Source: Kozakia baliensis
GTDB taxonomy: Bacteria; Pseudomonadota; Alphaproteobacteria; Acetobacterales; Acetobacteraceae
Direction of reading: 5' to 3'
Assembly: GCF_001787335.1 (NCBI RefSeq)
Contig: NZ_CP014675.1
Coordinates: 62,001 to 126,000 of the forward strand
DNA length: 64,000 bases
Made by a program: the position numbers and the translations under genes
In this document: piece after piece, positions 1 to 8,494 of the stretch
How positions within the stretch are numbered: position 1 is the first letter of the stretch
Layout of the letters: every line of letters begins with the position of its first letter
The notes under the pieces: generated by a model
What the model was told of the DNA's origin: nothing
The model's input: only the letters and a program-made list of their open reading frames with translations
Database searches by the model: none

Positions 1-365
1 CGCTCGCCGAGCACATCCCGCAGGTTCAAGCCCAACATGCCCGCGATGTTGCGGCAGGATTCGAGACTGAGCCGGTCGATCTCGCGCGCGGAACTTTCCG
101 GATCGGAAACATACCAGCCGACGATCGCGTGACCGCTATGTTCGAGCAGACCCTGAAGTTCGATCCGCTGCTGCTCGGCGATGTCTTCGATCTCGCGACG
201 TGTGCACATCCGGCGCAGGCCGTTGATACGCAGAGCGGAAATATAGTCGCCACGCTTGGTGACCAGGCGGTCGCCGTGCGTGGTCTCGATGTCGCAAAAC
301 GCGTGCAGCGGTTGATGCAACGCCAGACTGAGCCAGGCGAGCGTAGAGGTTACGGGACCGGTCAT
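1..365 (-). CDS. dotO: IcmB/DotO (TraU) type IVB secretion ATPase, N-terminal part
   Basis: First 121 codons of the VirB4-like ATPase IcmB (DotO; TraU in IncI plasmids); the gene runs leftwards out of the window. In the family this is the cytoplasmic ATPase that energises the Dot/Icm machine at the inner membrane. Start chosen at ATG 365, 12 bp after the icmJ stop, with AGGA seven bases upstream. What can be seen is the typical opening: a FCDIETTHGD segment, a GDYISALRING strand and a GHAIVGWYVSDPES stretch. The Walker motifs lie beyond the edge. The call rests on this N-terminus plus the icmD-icmJ-icmB order known from IncI plasmids and Legionella. Confidence 0.75.
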   Translation of the reverse strand, partial: MTGPVTSTLAWLSLALHQPLHAFCDIETTHGDRLVTKRGDYISALRINGLRRMCTRREIEDIAEQQRIELQGLLEHSGHAIVGWYVSDPESSAREIDRLSLESCRNIAGMLGLNLRDVLGE

Positions 366-376
366 GGCAATTCCTG

Positions 377-1027
377 TCAGGATCGACGTGCGTGAAGGGC
401 GTGGCGTGCCCGCAAAAGATCGGCGTAGACGTCATCCGCGCCACGATAGAAACGGCCGACCGGCAGCAGGCGCAGGCCAGCCAGGACGTCTTGAAGATTT
501 TTTGCGACATCGCCGCGCGAAACATCCGCCATCATCATGGCGGTGACGATTTGAAGCGGCGACGTCGATTGCAGACGCCGGAAGGCCTCAGCGGCCCGCG
601 CATGCAGGACGCGGAGAACCTGGACGGCCGGGAGGCCGCTTTCGGGAAGGATAGGGAGGGGGCGATCGGACAAAAGAGCGTCGACCAGATGTTCCCAAAA
701 GGCGCCGAGCGCCTCGCGCGGCTTTGTGAACATCGGCTCCAACAGAACCGAATGCGCATGGCCCGCGAGGGCGAGAACCTGCGGCTGGCTCAGCTCCGGC
801 ATCCAGATCAGCACCGCTTCACGGTCGATCGTGGGCCGGGTTGGGGTTTGTAGGAGATCACAGATTTCGCAGACACGACGTGCGGCGTCTCCTTGCCATG
901 GTGCCCCGCCGGTTGGGGCGGGAAGGCCGCAGCAGGCGCACAACGTGGCGCTCCCCGCACTTTTTTCGTCAAACGGTGAGACCCTATACGAGGAGCGCAC
1001 CATAAGCCCGAAGTCCGGAGAGGCCAT
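377..1027 (-). CDS. icmJ: IcmJ/DotN (TraT)-like zinc-binding component
   Basis: 216-residue soluble protein. Near the N-terminus it has a CACC cluster (residues 30-33) and a CEIC cluster (53-56), the zinc-binding arrangement of IcmJ/DotN, followed by an IWMPELSQ motif that I associate with this family. In Legionella, DotN belongs to the inner-membrane coupling complex with DotL and DotM. It sits between icmD (13 bp upstream) and icmB (12 bp downstream), the same order as in other type IVB systems, and is surely co-transcribed. ATG 1027 is preceded by AGAGGA at good spacing. No signal peptide or membrane segment. Main uncertainty: family assignment is by motif and position only. Confidence 0.7.
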   Translation of the reverse strand: MASPDFGLMVRSSYRVSPFDEKSAGSATLCACCGLPAPTGGAPWQGDAARRVCEICDLLQTPTRPTIDREAVLIWMPELSQPQVLALAGHAHSVLLEPMFTKPREALGAFWEHLVDALLSDRPLPILPESGLPAVQVLRVLHARAAEAFRRLQSTSPLQIVTAMMMADVSRGDVAKNLQDVLAGLRLLPVGRFYRGADDVYADLLRARHALHARRS

Positions 1028-1040
1028 GTTGAGAGTCCTC

Positions 1041-1514
1041 TCAGTTGCCGCCCGTGAACTGGTAGGCCTGCGCTTGCGTGCCGACCGTCGCCTGTCCGCC
1101 GGATGCGGTGTTGGCCGACTTGTTGATCCATTGCGGACCGGTAGCGAAGAGGCCGCAAAGGATCAGGCCCGCCACGCCCATGCCGATCTTGCCGGGCGAA
1201 CGGTTCTGTTCGTTGCGGCTCTGCCACAGCGCCCAAGCGCCGCCGATCAAGCAGATGAATGAGGCGCCATACATGACCATGGACGCGACGAAGCCGGTGG
1301 TGGTGAGTCCTTCTTGGCTCATGCCCTGCACTTGTGAGCCAATGCCATTGGAGCTGCCGTTGGCAGCCTGCGCGAAAGCGTGGTCGATCGTCAGTGCGAA
1401 CGCCATCACGGTCAGCATGCCGAGTGTTTTGCGGCTGGGGAGGTAGCGCGCCGTGCGCAGCCCGGTGATCCGGAGCGCCGGTAGGATCGAGGAGGAAAAA
1501 GAGCGGTTCATCAT
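1041..1514 (-). CDS. icmD: IcmD/DotP (TraR)-like small membrane protein
   Basis: 157 residues: a basic leader and hydrophobic stretch ending in AFAQA (about residues 30-50, signal peptide), a polar spacer, then two membrane segments (about 78-98 and 110-128) separated by a short RNEQNRSPGK loop. This is the topology of IcmD/DotP and IncI TraR, small inner-membrane proteins of unknown biochemical role in the type IVB apparatus. GGAG precedes ATG 1514. One copy of the GTCGCAT(C/G)ATG element stands about 50 bp upstream in the same orientation, so the gene may have its own promoter inside the leftward cluster. Confidence 0.65.
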   Translation of the reverse strand: MMNRSFSSSILPALRITGLRTARYLPSRKTLGMLTVMAFALTIDHAFAQAANGSSNGIGSQVQGMSQEGLTTTGFVASMVMYGASFICLIGGAWALWQSRNEQNRSPGKIGMGVAGLILCGLFATGPQWINKSANTASGGQATVGTQAQAYQFTGGN

Positions 1515-1566
1515 GTGACTCCGATGTCGGTTGCGGGAAGAGTTCCCAAGAGCGATCGGACGCTTT

Positions 1567-1592
1567 CATGATGCGACCGAAAACTTTTTTTT
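1567..1592 (-). promoter_or_regulatory. GTCGCAT(C/G)ATG element, copy upstream of icmD
   Basis: Read on the minus strand: A8, seven bases (GTTTTCG), then GTCGCATCATG. It lies in the 98-bp gap between the traQ-like gene and icmD, about 52 bp before the icmD start. The same layout (A/T tract, seven bases, GTCGCAT) occurs at 3412, 6386 and 17286, and with a T tract at 8495. The GCAT-N-ATGC core is an imperfect inverted repeat, so an operator or a special promoter is likely; which one cannot be told from sequence. Confidence 0.6.
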
Positions 1593-1612
1593 CAGGACTG
1601 CCATTATTATTT

Positions 1613-2149
1613 TTAAGTGGGCCAATAACTGAGCAGCCAGGTGGCTTCTTTTTGCGGGTGCAGCAGCACCACACCGAAGGCGAACTGGAGAAAACAGCTC
1701 ATTTTGCCCCGGTTGGTCTTGCCGGTGTTGGAGGCGTGCCAAGCCAGGATGGCAAAGAAGGCGACCCAGGCGCCGAACATCTGAAAAAACAGGGCGAATT
1801 CACTGACGATCGTCAGGATGGCGTCTTTCGGGCCGGTGCCCGCGATCGGATCGACCGAACCGGTGTAACCGGTCGGCGACGCGCTGCTCAGCGACACGTC
1901 GATGTCGAGATTGGCCGACGTCGCCGATTTGGTCAGGATGCGGTCGAACGCCGCGAACACGCCGGCCAGCACGACCGAAAGGTAAGGCACCCAAGGCTTA
2001 CCCACATACGGGTTCTGGGGCTGGTGCTGCTGCCAAATCCCCCAGACGCCGGTGAAAAAACAATAGAACGCGGCCGCGTAGCAGGCCGCAGGCAGCACCC
2101 ACGCCATGGCGATCGCGATATCGTTGGTGAAGCTGACAAGTCCTTCCAC
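1613..2149 (-). CDS. TraQ / IcmC(DotE)-like inner-membrane protein
   Basis: 178 residues with a long hydrophobic segment at about 12-36, a second at 53-67 after a WQQHQPQNP loop, and a third at about 118-138; no signal peptide. Size, topology and position between dotF and icmD match TraQ of IncI plasmids and IcmC/DotE-type proteins of Dot/Icm systems, whose biochemical role is unknown. The start is GTG 2149, chosen because AGGAGG stands six bases before it. Only 13 bp separate it from the dotF stop, so it is in the dotF transcript. The assignment is mostly positional. Confidence 0.5.
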   Translation of the reverse strand: MEGLVSFTNDIAIAMAWVLPAACYAAAFYCFFTGVWGIWQQHQPQNPYVGKPWVPYLSVVLAGVFAAFDRILTKSATSANLDIDVSLSSASPTGYTGSVDPIAGTGPKDAILTIVSEFALFFQMFGAWVAFFAILAWHASNTGKTNRGKMSCFLQFAFGVVLLHPQKEATWLLSYWPT

Positions 2150-2162
2150 GATCGCCTCCTGT

Positions 2163-3365
2163 TCAGAGAATTTGGCCGTGATCGGTCTTGATCACCCAAT
2201 TGGTGCCCGACTGATAGATCGACTGCACGACCCCATAACCGCGCAGGTTGGCCCCAATCTGCACCTCGTATTGGGCAGGTTGACCTGCGGGAGCATTGTC
2301 GTCTTGCACCATCGCAAGCAGCGGCGACGCCGAGACGATCCGATAATGGGGCACCCAGCGGCGCGGCATGGGCGCGGGTTGGGGTGGCGGTATCTCTTGC
2401 GCCGGGATCGATGTCCTGCCGTCGACCGTTCGCCCATCGACGGTAGGTTGGGGCGACTGACTGCCCATCGCGGCCGCGAGCGCGCGCTTTGCGACCGCTG
2501 CGGCATTGTCACGGGCATGTTGGGGGGCATCCGCCGCATCGGACACTGCCTTCCGGGCTTCCAGCATGGCGAGCCGCCGGTTGAGGTCGGCCTCGTGCTG
2601 GAGCTCAGCTTGCCGGTCGTGCTGCATCTGCGCGCGCAGGGCGGCAACTTCGGCACGATCCTGCTGCACGAGGGCCGCTTCCATGGTGACCAGTTGGAGG
2701 ACGTCGACCTGGTCCTGTGTGGCCATCGGGGCGGCGACGAGACGGGCGGCGTCACGCGCCGCATCGGTCGGATGGGGGATGTCCGGCGCTGTGCCAGCAC
2801 GCGCGGGCGCCGCTTGAGCCGGTGTTGGTTTGCTGGCAGTGGGTGCGACGCTCGCATCGTGCGCCGTTGTGGGCGGGGCAGGTTGGGGGACGCTTGCCGG
2901 TTTCGGACCGAAAGCGAGCATGGCGTTCAGATCGGTGCCCGGCGCTGCCGATGGTGTCAGGACCGGTTGTGAAGAACGCGGCGCTTCCGCAGGGCGCGCG
3001 GAAGAAGACACGCGGCTGGTTTGCGGACGGCGGCTCGGGTTGGGGGCGGTGACCGGGGCCGTCATACCAGCTTCCTGTCCCACGGGCATCGGCGCGCGAT
3101 GAGGATAGATGACATAGCCGATCGTGCCCAGGACCAGCGCGCCCGCGGCGGCACCACCGAGAATAATTTTCCTTGTCGTGGCGGGGCGGGCGGTGTTGTC
3201 GACGTTGACAGAAGGCGATGCGGGCGGCTCTGACGCAGAGCCGCCGTCGGTGTCCCTTGGCGTGTTATCGGGCGGTGAAGGTGGAGAAGGCGTATGCAGC
3301 CGGCGCACCGTCGACGCTTCGCTCTGTGGATAGTCCGAATAATGTTGAACGGGTTCGGGAGACAT
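2163..3365 (-). CDS. dotF: DotF/IcmG (TraP)-like bitopic membrane protein
   Basis: 400 residues: a proline-rich cytoplasmic N-terminus, one membrane segment at about 66-87, a long Pro/Ala-rich linker, a charged coiled coil at about 216-275, and a conserved Gly-containing C-terminal patch (ANLRGYGVVQ and the last 20 residues). That is the layout of DotF/IcmG and TraP, inner-membrane proteins that contact the DotG channel. It lies directly after dotG, as in Legionella. A GTCGCAT(C/G)ATG element lies about 47 bp upstream, so it can probably also start its own transcript. AGGA is placed seven bases before ATG 3365. Confidence 0.7.
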   Translation of the reverse strand: MSPEPVQHYSDYPQSEASTVRRLHTPSPPSPPDNTPRDTDGGSASEPPASPSVNVDNTARPATTRKIILGGAAAGALVLGTIGYVIYPHRAPMPVGQEAGMTAPVTAPNPSRRPQTSRVSSSARPAEAPRSSQPVLTPSAAPGTDLNAMLAFGPKPASVPQPAPPTTAHDASVAPTASKPTPAQAAPARAGTAPDIPHPTDAARDAARLVAAPMATQDQVDVLQLVTMEAALVQQDRAEVAALRAQMQHDRQAELQHEADLNRRLAMLEARKAVSDAADAPQHARDNAAAVAKRALAAAMGSQSPQPTVDGRTVDGRTSIPAQEIPPPQPAPMPRRWVPHYRIVSASPLLAMVQDDNAPAGQPAQYEVQIGANLRGYGVVQSIYQSGTNWVIKTDHGQIL

Positions 3366-3411
3366 GGGGTGATCCTGCCCTTTGAGTTGCGAGAAGGACA
3401 GGATCGGCGGT

Positions 3412-3437
3412 CATGATGCGACCGAGCGCTTTTTTTT
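3412..3437 (-). promoter_or_regulatory. GTCGCAT(C/G)ATG element, copy upstream of dotF
   Basis: Minus strand: A8, GCGCTCG, GTCGCATCATG. The A tract overlaps the TAA stop codon of dotG (3438-3436), so the element is squeezed into the 70-bp gap before dotF. Same spacing between A tract and GTCGCAT (seven bases) as the copies at 1567 and 6386. Confidence 0.6.
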
Positions 3438-4659
3438 AGCGGGTCAGCGCCACGTTTTTCAGAAACATGACCCCGACATTGACATTCGCCGCCATGTTGA
3501 TGCGCGGCTGGGTCGGCATTTGCTGCATCATGGAGCTGTTGACTTGAGAGGCCGCGGCACCGGCCGCCACGCCGAGCTGCTGCGGGAAGTTCAGCTTCTG
3601 AACATAGTTCACGTTACCCAGTCCGCCGATGGAACCGACCGTGTTCGACGTCATCTCCAGCGCCGTGCCAAGACCCTGCACGAAAGCTGCCGCCGCCGGT
3701 AGCACGAAGCGTTGCAGATAAAGCTGGTCCACGCTTGACGCCACGGCCGCCTCCATGGTGTCCGGCGCCACGACGACGCCCTGCACCGGTAAGGTCTGCC
3801 CTTGATGTTCGATGCTTTGCACGGTGAGAACCAGACGGTTCATGTGTCCCCCGGCACGCGCGACGGAGGCAATCATACGATCTCCGGCGACGGGACCGGA
3901 ATCCGCCTCGAGCACGATTTGCCCGCTTAGGTCGCTGTTCGTGGCGGTGACGGTATGTGCAAAAATCCCACGTCCGGCCGGGATCAGAACGCGGGGAGCT
4001 GCGACAACCGACCCGGTCGCCGCCTGCGAGGGCACGGTGCCCGATTTATTCCCTTCCGCGTGCCCCTGTTGAGCGGCGCGCGCCGCCGTCATCTCTTTGA
4101 CCGAGTACATGATACTCGTCACCGGCGGGCGCCCGGCGAGGCCGTCCTTGAGATTTTGCAGTGCCGCCGCGTAGAGTTTCGCATGCTGTTTGACGGCATC
4201 CTGATCGACGGGAGCCGCCGCATAAGCGGGGGCCGTGGGCACAGGTGCGGGAGGCGGCGGCGTGTTGACGCTCGGACTGGCCGTATCGGCCGGCAACCGC
4301 TTGGCCATCCCGGCATCGGCGTCCGTTCCGACTTCCGTACCGCCCGGCGGTTTCGACGATGCGCCCGGCGCAATATCCGGGGTGTAGGAAGCGCCTGATT
4401 TCGCTGCCCGGGCGCTGGCATCGGCCATGTCCTGTTGGCGCAGCGCGTCCTGACGTGGATCGGTATTCGTGCCGCCGGGCAGTGGATTGACGGCGGGCGT
4501 GGTGCCCGCGATCGATTGCGGGTCTTCGCGTTTGCTGTTGCGCAAGCTGAAAACGAGAACGAGCGTAACGGCGAGGATCGCCACCCCTAACAGCGTCAAA
4601 ATGCGCCGATGCCCTCCCGCCGCCGCCTGTGTGAACGGGCTTTTGAGTTTAAAGGCCAT
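3436..4659 (-). CDS. dotG: DotG/IcmE (TraO) core-complex channel protein
   Basis: 407 residues from ATG 4659. A short basic N-terminus leads into one membrane segment (about 20-38), then a long Pro/Ala/Thr-rich periplasmic linker, and a conserved C-terminal half with VLIPAGRGIFAH, a GDRMIAS stretch and QSIEHQGQTLPVQG. These are features of the VirB10-like C-terminal domain of DotG/IcmE and TraO, which spans the periplasm and forms the outer-membrane channel with DotH. The linker is short: plasmid TraO and Legionella DotG usually carry more repeats. The start overlaps the dotH stop (TGATG), implying translational coupling. Confidence 0.8.
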   Translation of the reverse strand: MAFKLKSPFTQAAAGGHRRILTLLGVAILAVTLVLVFSLRNSKREDPQSIAGTTPAVNPLPGGTNTDPRQDALRQQDMADASARAAKSGASYTPDIAPGASSKPPGGTEVGTDADAGMAKRLPADTASPSVNTPPPPAPVPTAPAYAAAPVDQDAVKQHAKLYAAALQNLKDGLAGRPPVTSIMYSVKEMTAARAAQQGHAEGNKSGTVPSQAATGSVVAAPRVLIPAGRGIFAHTVTATNSDLSGQIVLEADSGPVAGDRMIASVARAGGHMNRLVLTVQSIEHQGQTLPVQGVVVAPDTMEAAVASSVDQLYLQRFVLPAAAAFVQGLGTALEMTSNTVGSIGGLGNVNYVQKLNFPQQLGVAAGAAASQVNSSMMQQMPTQPRINMAANVNVGVMFLKNVALTR

Positions 4660-5651
4660 CACTGCGCCTCCTTGATGCTGGCTGAGATCGTGCGTCCCGC
4701 ATCGGAGAGCAGCACGTAAGGAGTTTCGTGAAACGCGTAAATCGTGGTGCCGCCTTCGCCATGTTCGGAGCTGTCCCAGGCGGGTGTCATCAGCACAAGG
4801 CGCGTGCGCAGATACATCTCGTTGCCGATTTTCCAGGCGCGTACATCATCGGGCGATACGCCGTCGACCGATAGCGGTGTGGCCGCCGCCGGTGCAATAC
4901 CGCTCAGCATCGCGTTCATGAAAGGCTCGCCGGTCGCGGGTGCCCCCGGTCGCGTGTCGATCTGGACCTTCGCATTGGGGCCGGAACCGGCGACACGAAC
5001 CGTCAGGTTGTCGTCGTAAGAGCCGCGCCCTGCGATCAGCAGAAAGGAAATCGGCTTCGGCGCATCCTTGAGGGTGACGAGAAGACCTCCACGTGGCTGT
5101 AACGAAACCGGCTGGATGCTGATCGTGTTACTGCCTTGATAAGGGACGCACACATAGAACCCGGAAGTCTGGACGGCCGGCGCACCGACTTTGCCGTCAC
5201 CCTGACCCGAATTGCAGTTTGTGCCGCCGCTGGCGTTCGCGCTGTTGCCGTTCTGGTTCCAGGCGATCGGCCAGGGCTGACCGGTTGAGTCAACGAACGA
5301 CAGCGCCGTGGGATAGCCCTTGGTGGTGAAAATAATGCTTGTCTGCTGGCCCGGTTGAAACGAGACGCGAATGGCAGGGCGTACATTCGGCGTCGCCATT
5401 TCGGTCTGCACCGCTTCCTGCGCGCGGCTGACGTCCTTAAAGCGTGTCCCGAGCCGCATGATCGTCTCGGGTGTGAACGGGATGGCTTCGCGCTCGGCCT
5501 GTACCTGCGCTTGTTCGTCCGCGATCCGATTGGAATCGGAGGCGACGCCGTTCGGTGCCTGAGCGCTGGTTCCTTGCGTTTGGGCGGACGCGCCTTGCGC
5601 GAACGCCAGTAGGGCGAGCGGAAGAAACAGCAGGATTTGTCGCAGTTCCAT
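4659..5651 (-). CDS. dotH: DotH/IcmK (TraN) outer-membrane core protein
   Basis: 330 residues starting at ATG 5651, where a Sec signal peptide begins (MELRQILLFLPLALLAFAQG, cut after ASA at about 23). The mature part has a charged helix (IADEQAQVQAEREAI), then the family's beta-rich domain with RPAIRVSFQPGQQTSI and LVTLKDAPKPISFLL, and ends with a YVLLSDAGRTISASI strand. DotH/IcmK and TraN form the outer-membrane ring of the type IVB core with DotC and DotD. The start lies 4 bp after the dotI stop and the end overlaps the dotG start: dotI-dotH-dotG is one tight operon. A longer frame extends upstream but lacks the signal peptide at its front and overlaps dotI. Confidence 0.8.
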   Translation of the reverse strand: MELRQILLFLPLALLAFAQGASAQTQGTSAQAPNGVASDSNRIADEQAQVQAEREAIPFTPETIMRLGTRFKDVSRAQEAVQTEMATPNVRPAIRVSFQPGQQTSIIFTTKGYPTALSFVDSTGQPWPIAWNQNGNSANASGGTNCNSGQGDGKVGAPAVQTSGFYVCVPYQGSNTISIQPVSLQPRGGLLVTLKDAPKPISFLLIAGRGSYDDNLTVRVAGSGPNAKVQIDTRPGAPATGEPFMNAMLSGIAPAAATPLSVDGVSPDDVRAWKIGNEMYLRTRLVLMTPAWDSSEHGEGGTTIYAFHETPYVLLSDAGRTISASIKEAQ

Positions 5652-5655
5652 GGTC

Positions 5656-6291
5656 TTAACTCCGCGCTGGACCGACGACGAGTTGGCTGATCGCCAGACC
5701 GTCCGGATGATCAAGTTCCTCCACCCGGTCGATGACAGCCGTCGCCATGAGAGTCTGCGTGTTCTGCTGATTGACGTTTTCGCAGGTTTGGATGAAGGGA
5801 AACTGCACGACATACCGCATGTGACCGTTGACAATCTTTTGGTCGCGCACGGTCGCCGCGCGGGTCGGTTGCGCGAAGCACAGCAACTTCGCTTGCTTGA
5901 TTTTCGCGAGATTTCCTTGATCGATGAACGACTTGGCAAATGTGTTCCAACCGCTGATCAGATAATGCTGGCCCGCTACGTTCAATTGGATCGGATAGTC
6001 TCGATAGTTAATATTATAGGGCGCGATTGCCCATCGGATCGCCCAGGACAGCAATTGATCCTGCCCGACAATTGGGCTGTCGAGCGGCATTGCCGGACGT
6101 GGCGCGTTCTGCCCATCGATCCAGAAATATTTCGGTTGTGGCGGATGAATCCACACCACAGCGTCGTGCAGGACGAAAATCGCCAGCAGCACACTTTGAA
6201 CGATACACACAAGCAACGAGCGCTCGACAATGACACCCTGAAACTCAGGATCCGTCATACGACGTATCGTCGCACTGCTTCGGAGTTTCAT
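5656..6291 (-). CDS. dotI: DotI/IcmL (TraM) inner-membrane protein
   Basis: 211 residues from ATG 6291, which has GGGAGG five bases upstream; an in-frame start at 6321 lacks this. One membrane segment lies at about 26-47, followed by a periplasmic domain with YFWIDGQNAPRPAMPLDSP and LLSWAIRWAIAPYNINYRDY, typical of IcmL/TraM. The family forms an inner-membrane ring analogous to VirB8. It is the first gene of the dotI-dotH-dotG operon, and a GTCGCAT(C/G)ATG element lies about 95 bp upstream. Confidence 0.8.
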   Translation of the reverse strand: MKLRSSATIRRMTDPEFQGVIVERSLLVCIVQSVLLAIFVLHDAVVWIHPPQPKYFWIDGQNAPRPAMPLDSPIVGQDQLLSWAIRWAIAPYNINYRDYPIQLNVAGQHYLISGWNTFAKSFIDQGNLAKIKQAKLLCFAQPTRAATVRDQKIVNGHMRYVVQFPFIQTCENVNQQNTQTLMATAVIDRVEELDHPDGLAISQLVVGPARS

Positions 6292-6385
6292 GACGGCCTC
6301 CCGATGAGGCGGACACTCCAAAGATAACTCTCACCGACCATGGCTCTGTCCTCTTTGCTGGATACTCTGGCCAGTCTGCTCGGCG

Positions 6386-6409
6386 ATGATGCGACCGAAT
6401 GCTTTTTTT
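6386..6409 (-). promoter_or_regulatory. GTCGCAT(C/G)ATG element, copy upstream of dotI
   Basis: Minus strand: A7, GCATTCG, GTCGCATCAT, then CGCC in place of the usual G. It lies between the end of the putative regulator (6437) and dotI, about 95 bp before the dotI start, and is the natural promoter/operator site for the leftward dot operon. Lined up by eye with the copies at 1567 and 3412. Confidence 0.6.
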
Positions 6410-6436
6410 GCCGTTACCTGCGCATTTTTAAAGATG

Positions 6437-7333
6437 TCACGCTGCCAGCGCGTAAGCGTCGGCGCTCCCGCGTGCGGCGGCCGTCGCCTTGAAGCGCTTG
6501 CTGATGCGACGACCCGAGCGACGCTCCGTCCAAAAATGCGCATTGTCCATCGCCGTGCATTTGCGGCGCACCAGCTTATGTTCCGCGATATAGGAGAGCG
6601 CGTCCGCCATCACGTAGTAGCGCGTCCGCGTCCGCGTGCCTTCCGGGCTGCATTCTTCGAAGCTCGCATGTGAGCGCACGGCGTGCGGGCTCACAAGAAA
6701 TTCGGCGGCGATCATGCGGTGCGCCTGACGCGCAAAGTACCGATGGGCTACCTCGATGCGCGCCGCGTCGTTCCAGTGGACCTTGTTGCTTTTTTCCATG
6801 GCGGTCAGGGTCGCCTGGCTGATCGTATTGCGAAGATACCAGGTCCGTCCACGACGCTCCACCGCACTCAATGTCGACGCCTGTGCCCAGGACAGAACGG
6901 TATCGTTGCCGAGTACAAGCGCCGCTTCGCGAACCTCATTGAGGTGCGCGACCACCATCGCTTTGGAGCATTGCTGACGGCACGGCAGTCCGAAGGCTCT
7001 TCGTTTCGCCGAAACGCTTGAGCGGGAACGACGAAGGGTCTTGGCGATCGTTTTGGTCAGCTCGCCAGCGTGCCACATCTGGCCGAGAATGGTCAGTTCC
7101 CGGTGAGACCAGGATCCTTTGTCCTTGGGTTGAGCGTACCCCGACATAATGGGCGCTTCGGGCCATGCGTCGAGATGAGCCGCCACCGCCAGGGTGCGCA
7201 GCCCTAAAAGGGTTGCGACGAGATCGATATCCCTGACCCGTTTTAACAGCCGCCTGACCATCGACGCATCGGCGACATGCTGGATCCAATTACGTTGTCC
7301 GTGAGCAATAACGACACTGTCATGAGAAATCAT
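6437..7333 (-). CDS. Putative DNA-binding protein with GcrA/SANT-like helices
   Basis: 298 residues, no membrane segments. Residues 74-118 (SWSHRELTILGQMWHAGE, then IAKTLRRSRSSVSAKRRAFGLP) resemble the W-x(n)-L-x-LW-x-G-x-S-x-x-IA-x-x-L-x-x-S-RSAV-x-x-K pattern of GcrA and of small Myb/SANT helix-turn-helix proteins. A second, weaker copy follows at about 187-226 (WNDAARIEVAHRYFAR, IAAEFLVSPHAVRSH). The family role is unknown to me; a regulator of the adjacent transfer operon is my inference from position. GAGGTGA precedes ATG 7333. It lies 146 bp upstream of dotI, with the repeated element between them. Confidence 0.5.
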   Translation of the reverse strand: MISHDSVVIAHGQRNWIQHVADASMVRRLLKRVRDIDLVATLLGLRTLAVAAHLDAWPEAPIMSGYAQPKDKGSWSHRELTILGQMWHAGELTKTIAKTLRRSRSSVSAKRRAFGLPCRQQCSKAMVVAHLNEVREAALVLGNDTVLSWAQASTLSAVERRGRTWYLRNTISQATLTAMEKSNKVHWNDAARIEVAHRYFARQAHRMIAAEFLVSPHAVRSHASFEECSPEGTRTRTRYYVMADALSYIAEHKLVRRKCTAMDNAHFWTERRSGRRISKRFKATAAARGSADAYALAA

Positions 7334-7561
7334 CTGACGTCACCTCAATAGGATGAAGCCAATCACTGTAGGTTATTTTTAAAAAGGTCAACAGAAATAT
7401 TAACTACGTAAAGCATCTATTCCAAGTGGAATGTATCTCACATTGCGCCAGAACGTTGATGGCGCGCGCCTACCGGCCTTATCCATGGATAGAAAAGGCA
7501 ATCAAAGTTCTCGTGATGATTGGCTTGGGAATACGGAAAAGTAGACGCACTCAGCGTCAGT

Positions 7562-8374
7562 TTACGACGCTCGTGTGCCCATAATGACGTCGTGGATATG
7601 CTCGCAAGCGACAAAGAGATCACCAATCTGTTCGCGATGTCGCGATGCCGTCAACGAGGCCGCCCGCAATTGGAGGGCCAGATGATTGAGGTGAGCTTCC
7701 CGAGAGTTTGAGAAAAGGAAGGCGCACTCAACCTTCAGAGCTTCCGCGATCTCGTAGGCGGTTAGCAGAGACGGGTTACGGATACCGGCCTCAATCGAAA
7801 TGATCGCCCCTTCGCCGATTGTTGAGTTGGCTCCCAGATGATGGATCGGAATGCCTCGAGCGATCCGCAAGCTCTGCACGCGACGACCAAACACTTGTGT
7901 GGAAGCAAGCGTGTCATTGATGATGATATTGTTCTTTCGCTCGCCGGGAATAAATGGCTCGGCGATCTCGGGTTGCCCATCCGCGACAAGCGAAATGTTT
8001 TCGAGAATTACCGCGAGGCTTTTCAAATGCTCAGCCGCAGCGGTGAGACCATCGGCTATGCGGACCATTTTCTGCTCTGCGATTGCAGGAATTGGTTCCG
8101 GTAAAGGCTCGATCGGTCCTCCATGAGGGGGCAGAAGCTGCTCCGCATCTAAACCATAGGCGTCGAGAAGCATAAGAACAGAGCTTACCGAAAATGGAAC
8201 CCCCTTCTCGACGTTCTTTAATGTCGAGATCTTGATTCCCGTGAGCCTGACTGCTTTCGCAACTGTTAGATTCAAAAACTGACGACGTTCGCGGAACACT
8301 GCCCCGAGTTTTGTATAAAGAGCGTCATCGACAAATAGCTTCTTGCAAGCCTGCTCCACCGCTACTTTTTTCAT
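7562..8374 (-). CDS. XRE-type regulator with two helix-turn-helix domains
   Basis: 270 residues. The N-terminal part (about 22-75: VFRERRQFLNLTVAKAVRLTG, ISTLKNVEKG, SVLMLLDAYGLDAEQLL) is a Cro/C1-type helix-turn-helix. A second one lies at about 160-215 (RVQSLRIARGIPIHHLGANS, ISIEAGIRNP, LTAYEIAEALKVECAFLF). Two such domains in one chain are unusual and suit binding to paired or palindromic sites. It is divergently oriented to the DotD-like gene, with one copy of the repeated element in the shared 180-bp gap, which makes it a candidate regulator of the transfer region. The ribosome site is weak. No ligand domain is visible between the two HTHs. Confidence 0.65.
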   Translation of the reverse strand: MKKVAVEQACKKLFVDDALYTKLGAVFRERRQFLNLTVAKAVRLTGIKISTLKNVEKGVPFSVSSVLMLLDAYGLDAEQLLPPHGGPIEPLPEPIPAIAEQKMVRIADGLTAAAEHLKSLAVILENISLVADGQPEIAEPFIPGERKNNIIINDTLASTQVFGRRVQSLRIARGIPIHHLGANSTIGEGAIISIEAGIRNPSLLTAYEIAEALKVECAFLFSNSREAHLNHLALQLRAASLTASRHREQIGDLFVACEHIHDVIMGTRAS

Positions 8375-8494
8375 ATCACACCGCTAATTCCACACAGGCA
8401 TAAATAACCTTCTCCGAGAGAAGGACGCGCCACAATAGTGCGACGCTACGATCTGACAATGACTATGCGTTTCGGGCAAAACGACGACACACTG

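Noticed and set aside
521-550. CCGCCATCATCATGGCGG palindrome resembling the repeated element
   Set aside because: It lies inside icmJ coding sequence (Met-rich stretch) and lacks GTCGCAT; likely coincidence.
808-1674. 288-codon minus frame overlapping icmD and icmJ
   Set aside because: Shadow frame; Arg/His/Pro-rich composition, no ribosome site, overlaps two recognised genes.
1567-3437. T8 runs at 1585, 3430 and 6403 as rho-independent terminators for rightward transcription
   Set aside because: No GC hairpin precedes them and no rightward gene ends there; they are the A-tract side of the repeated element on the minus strand.
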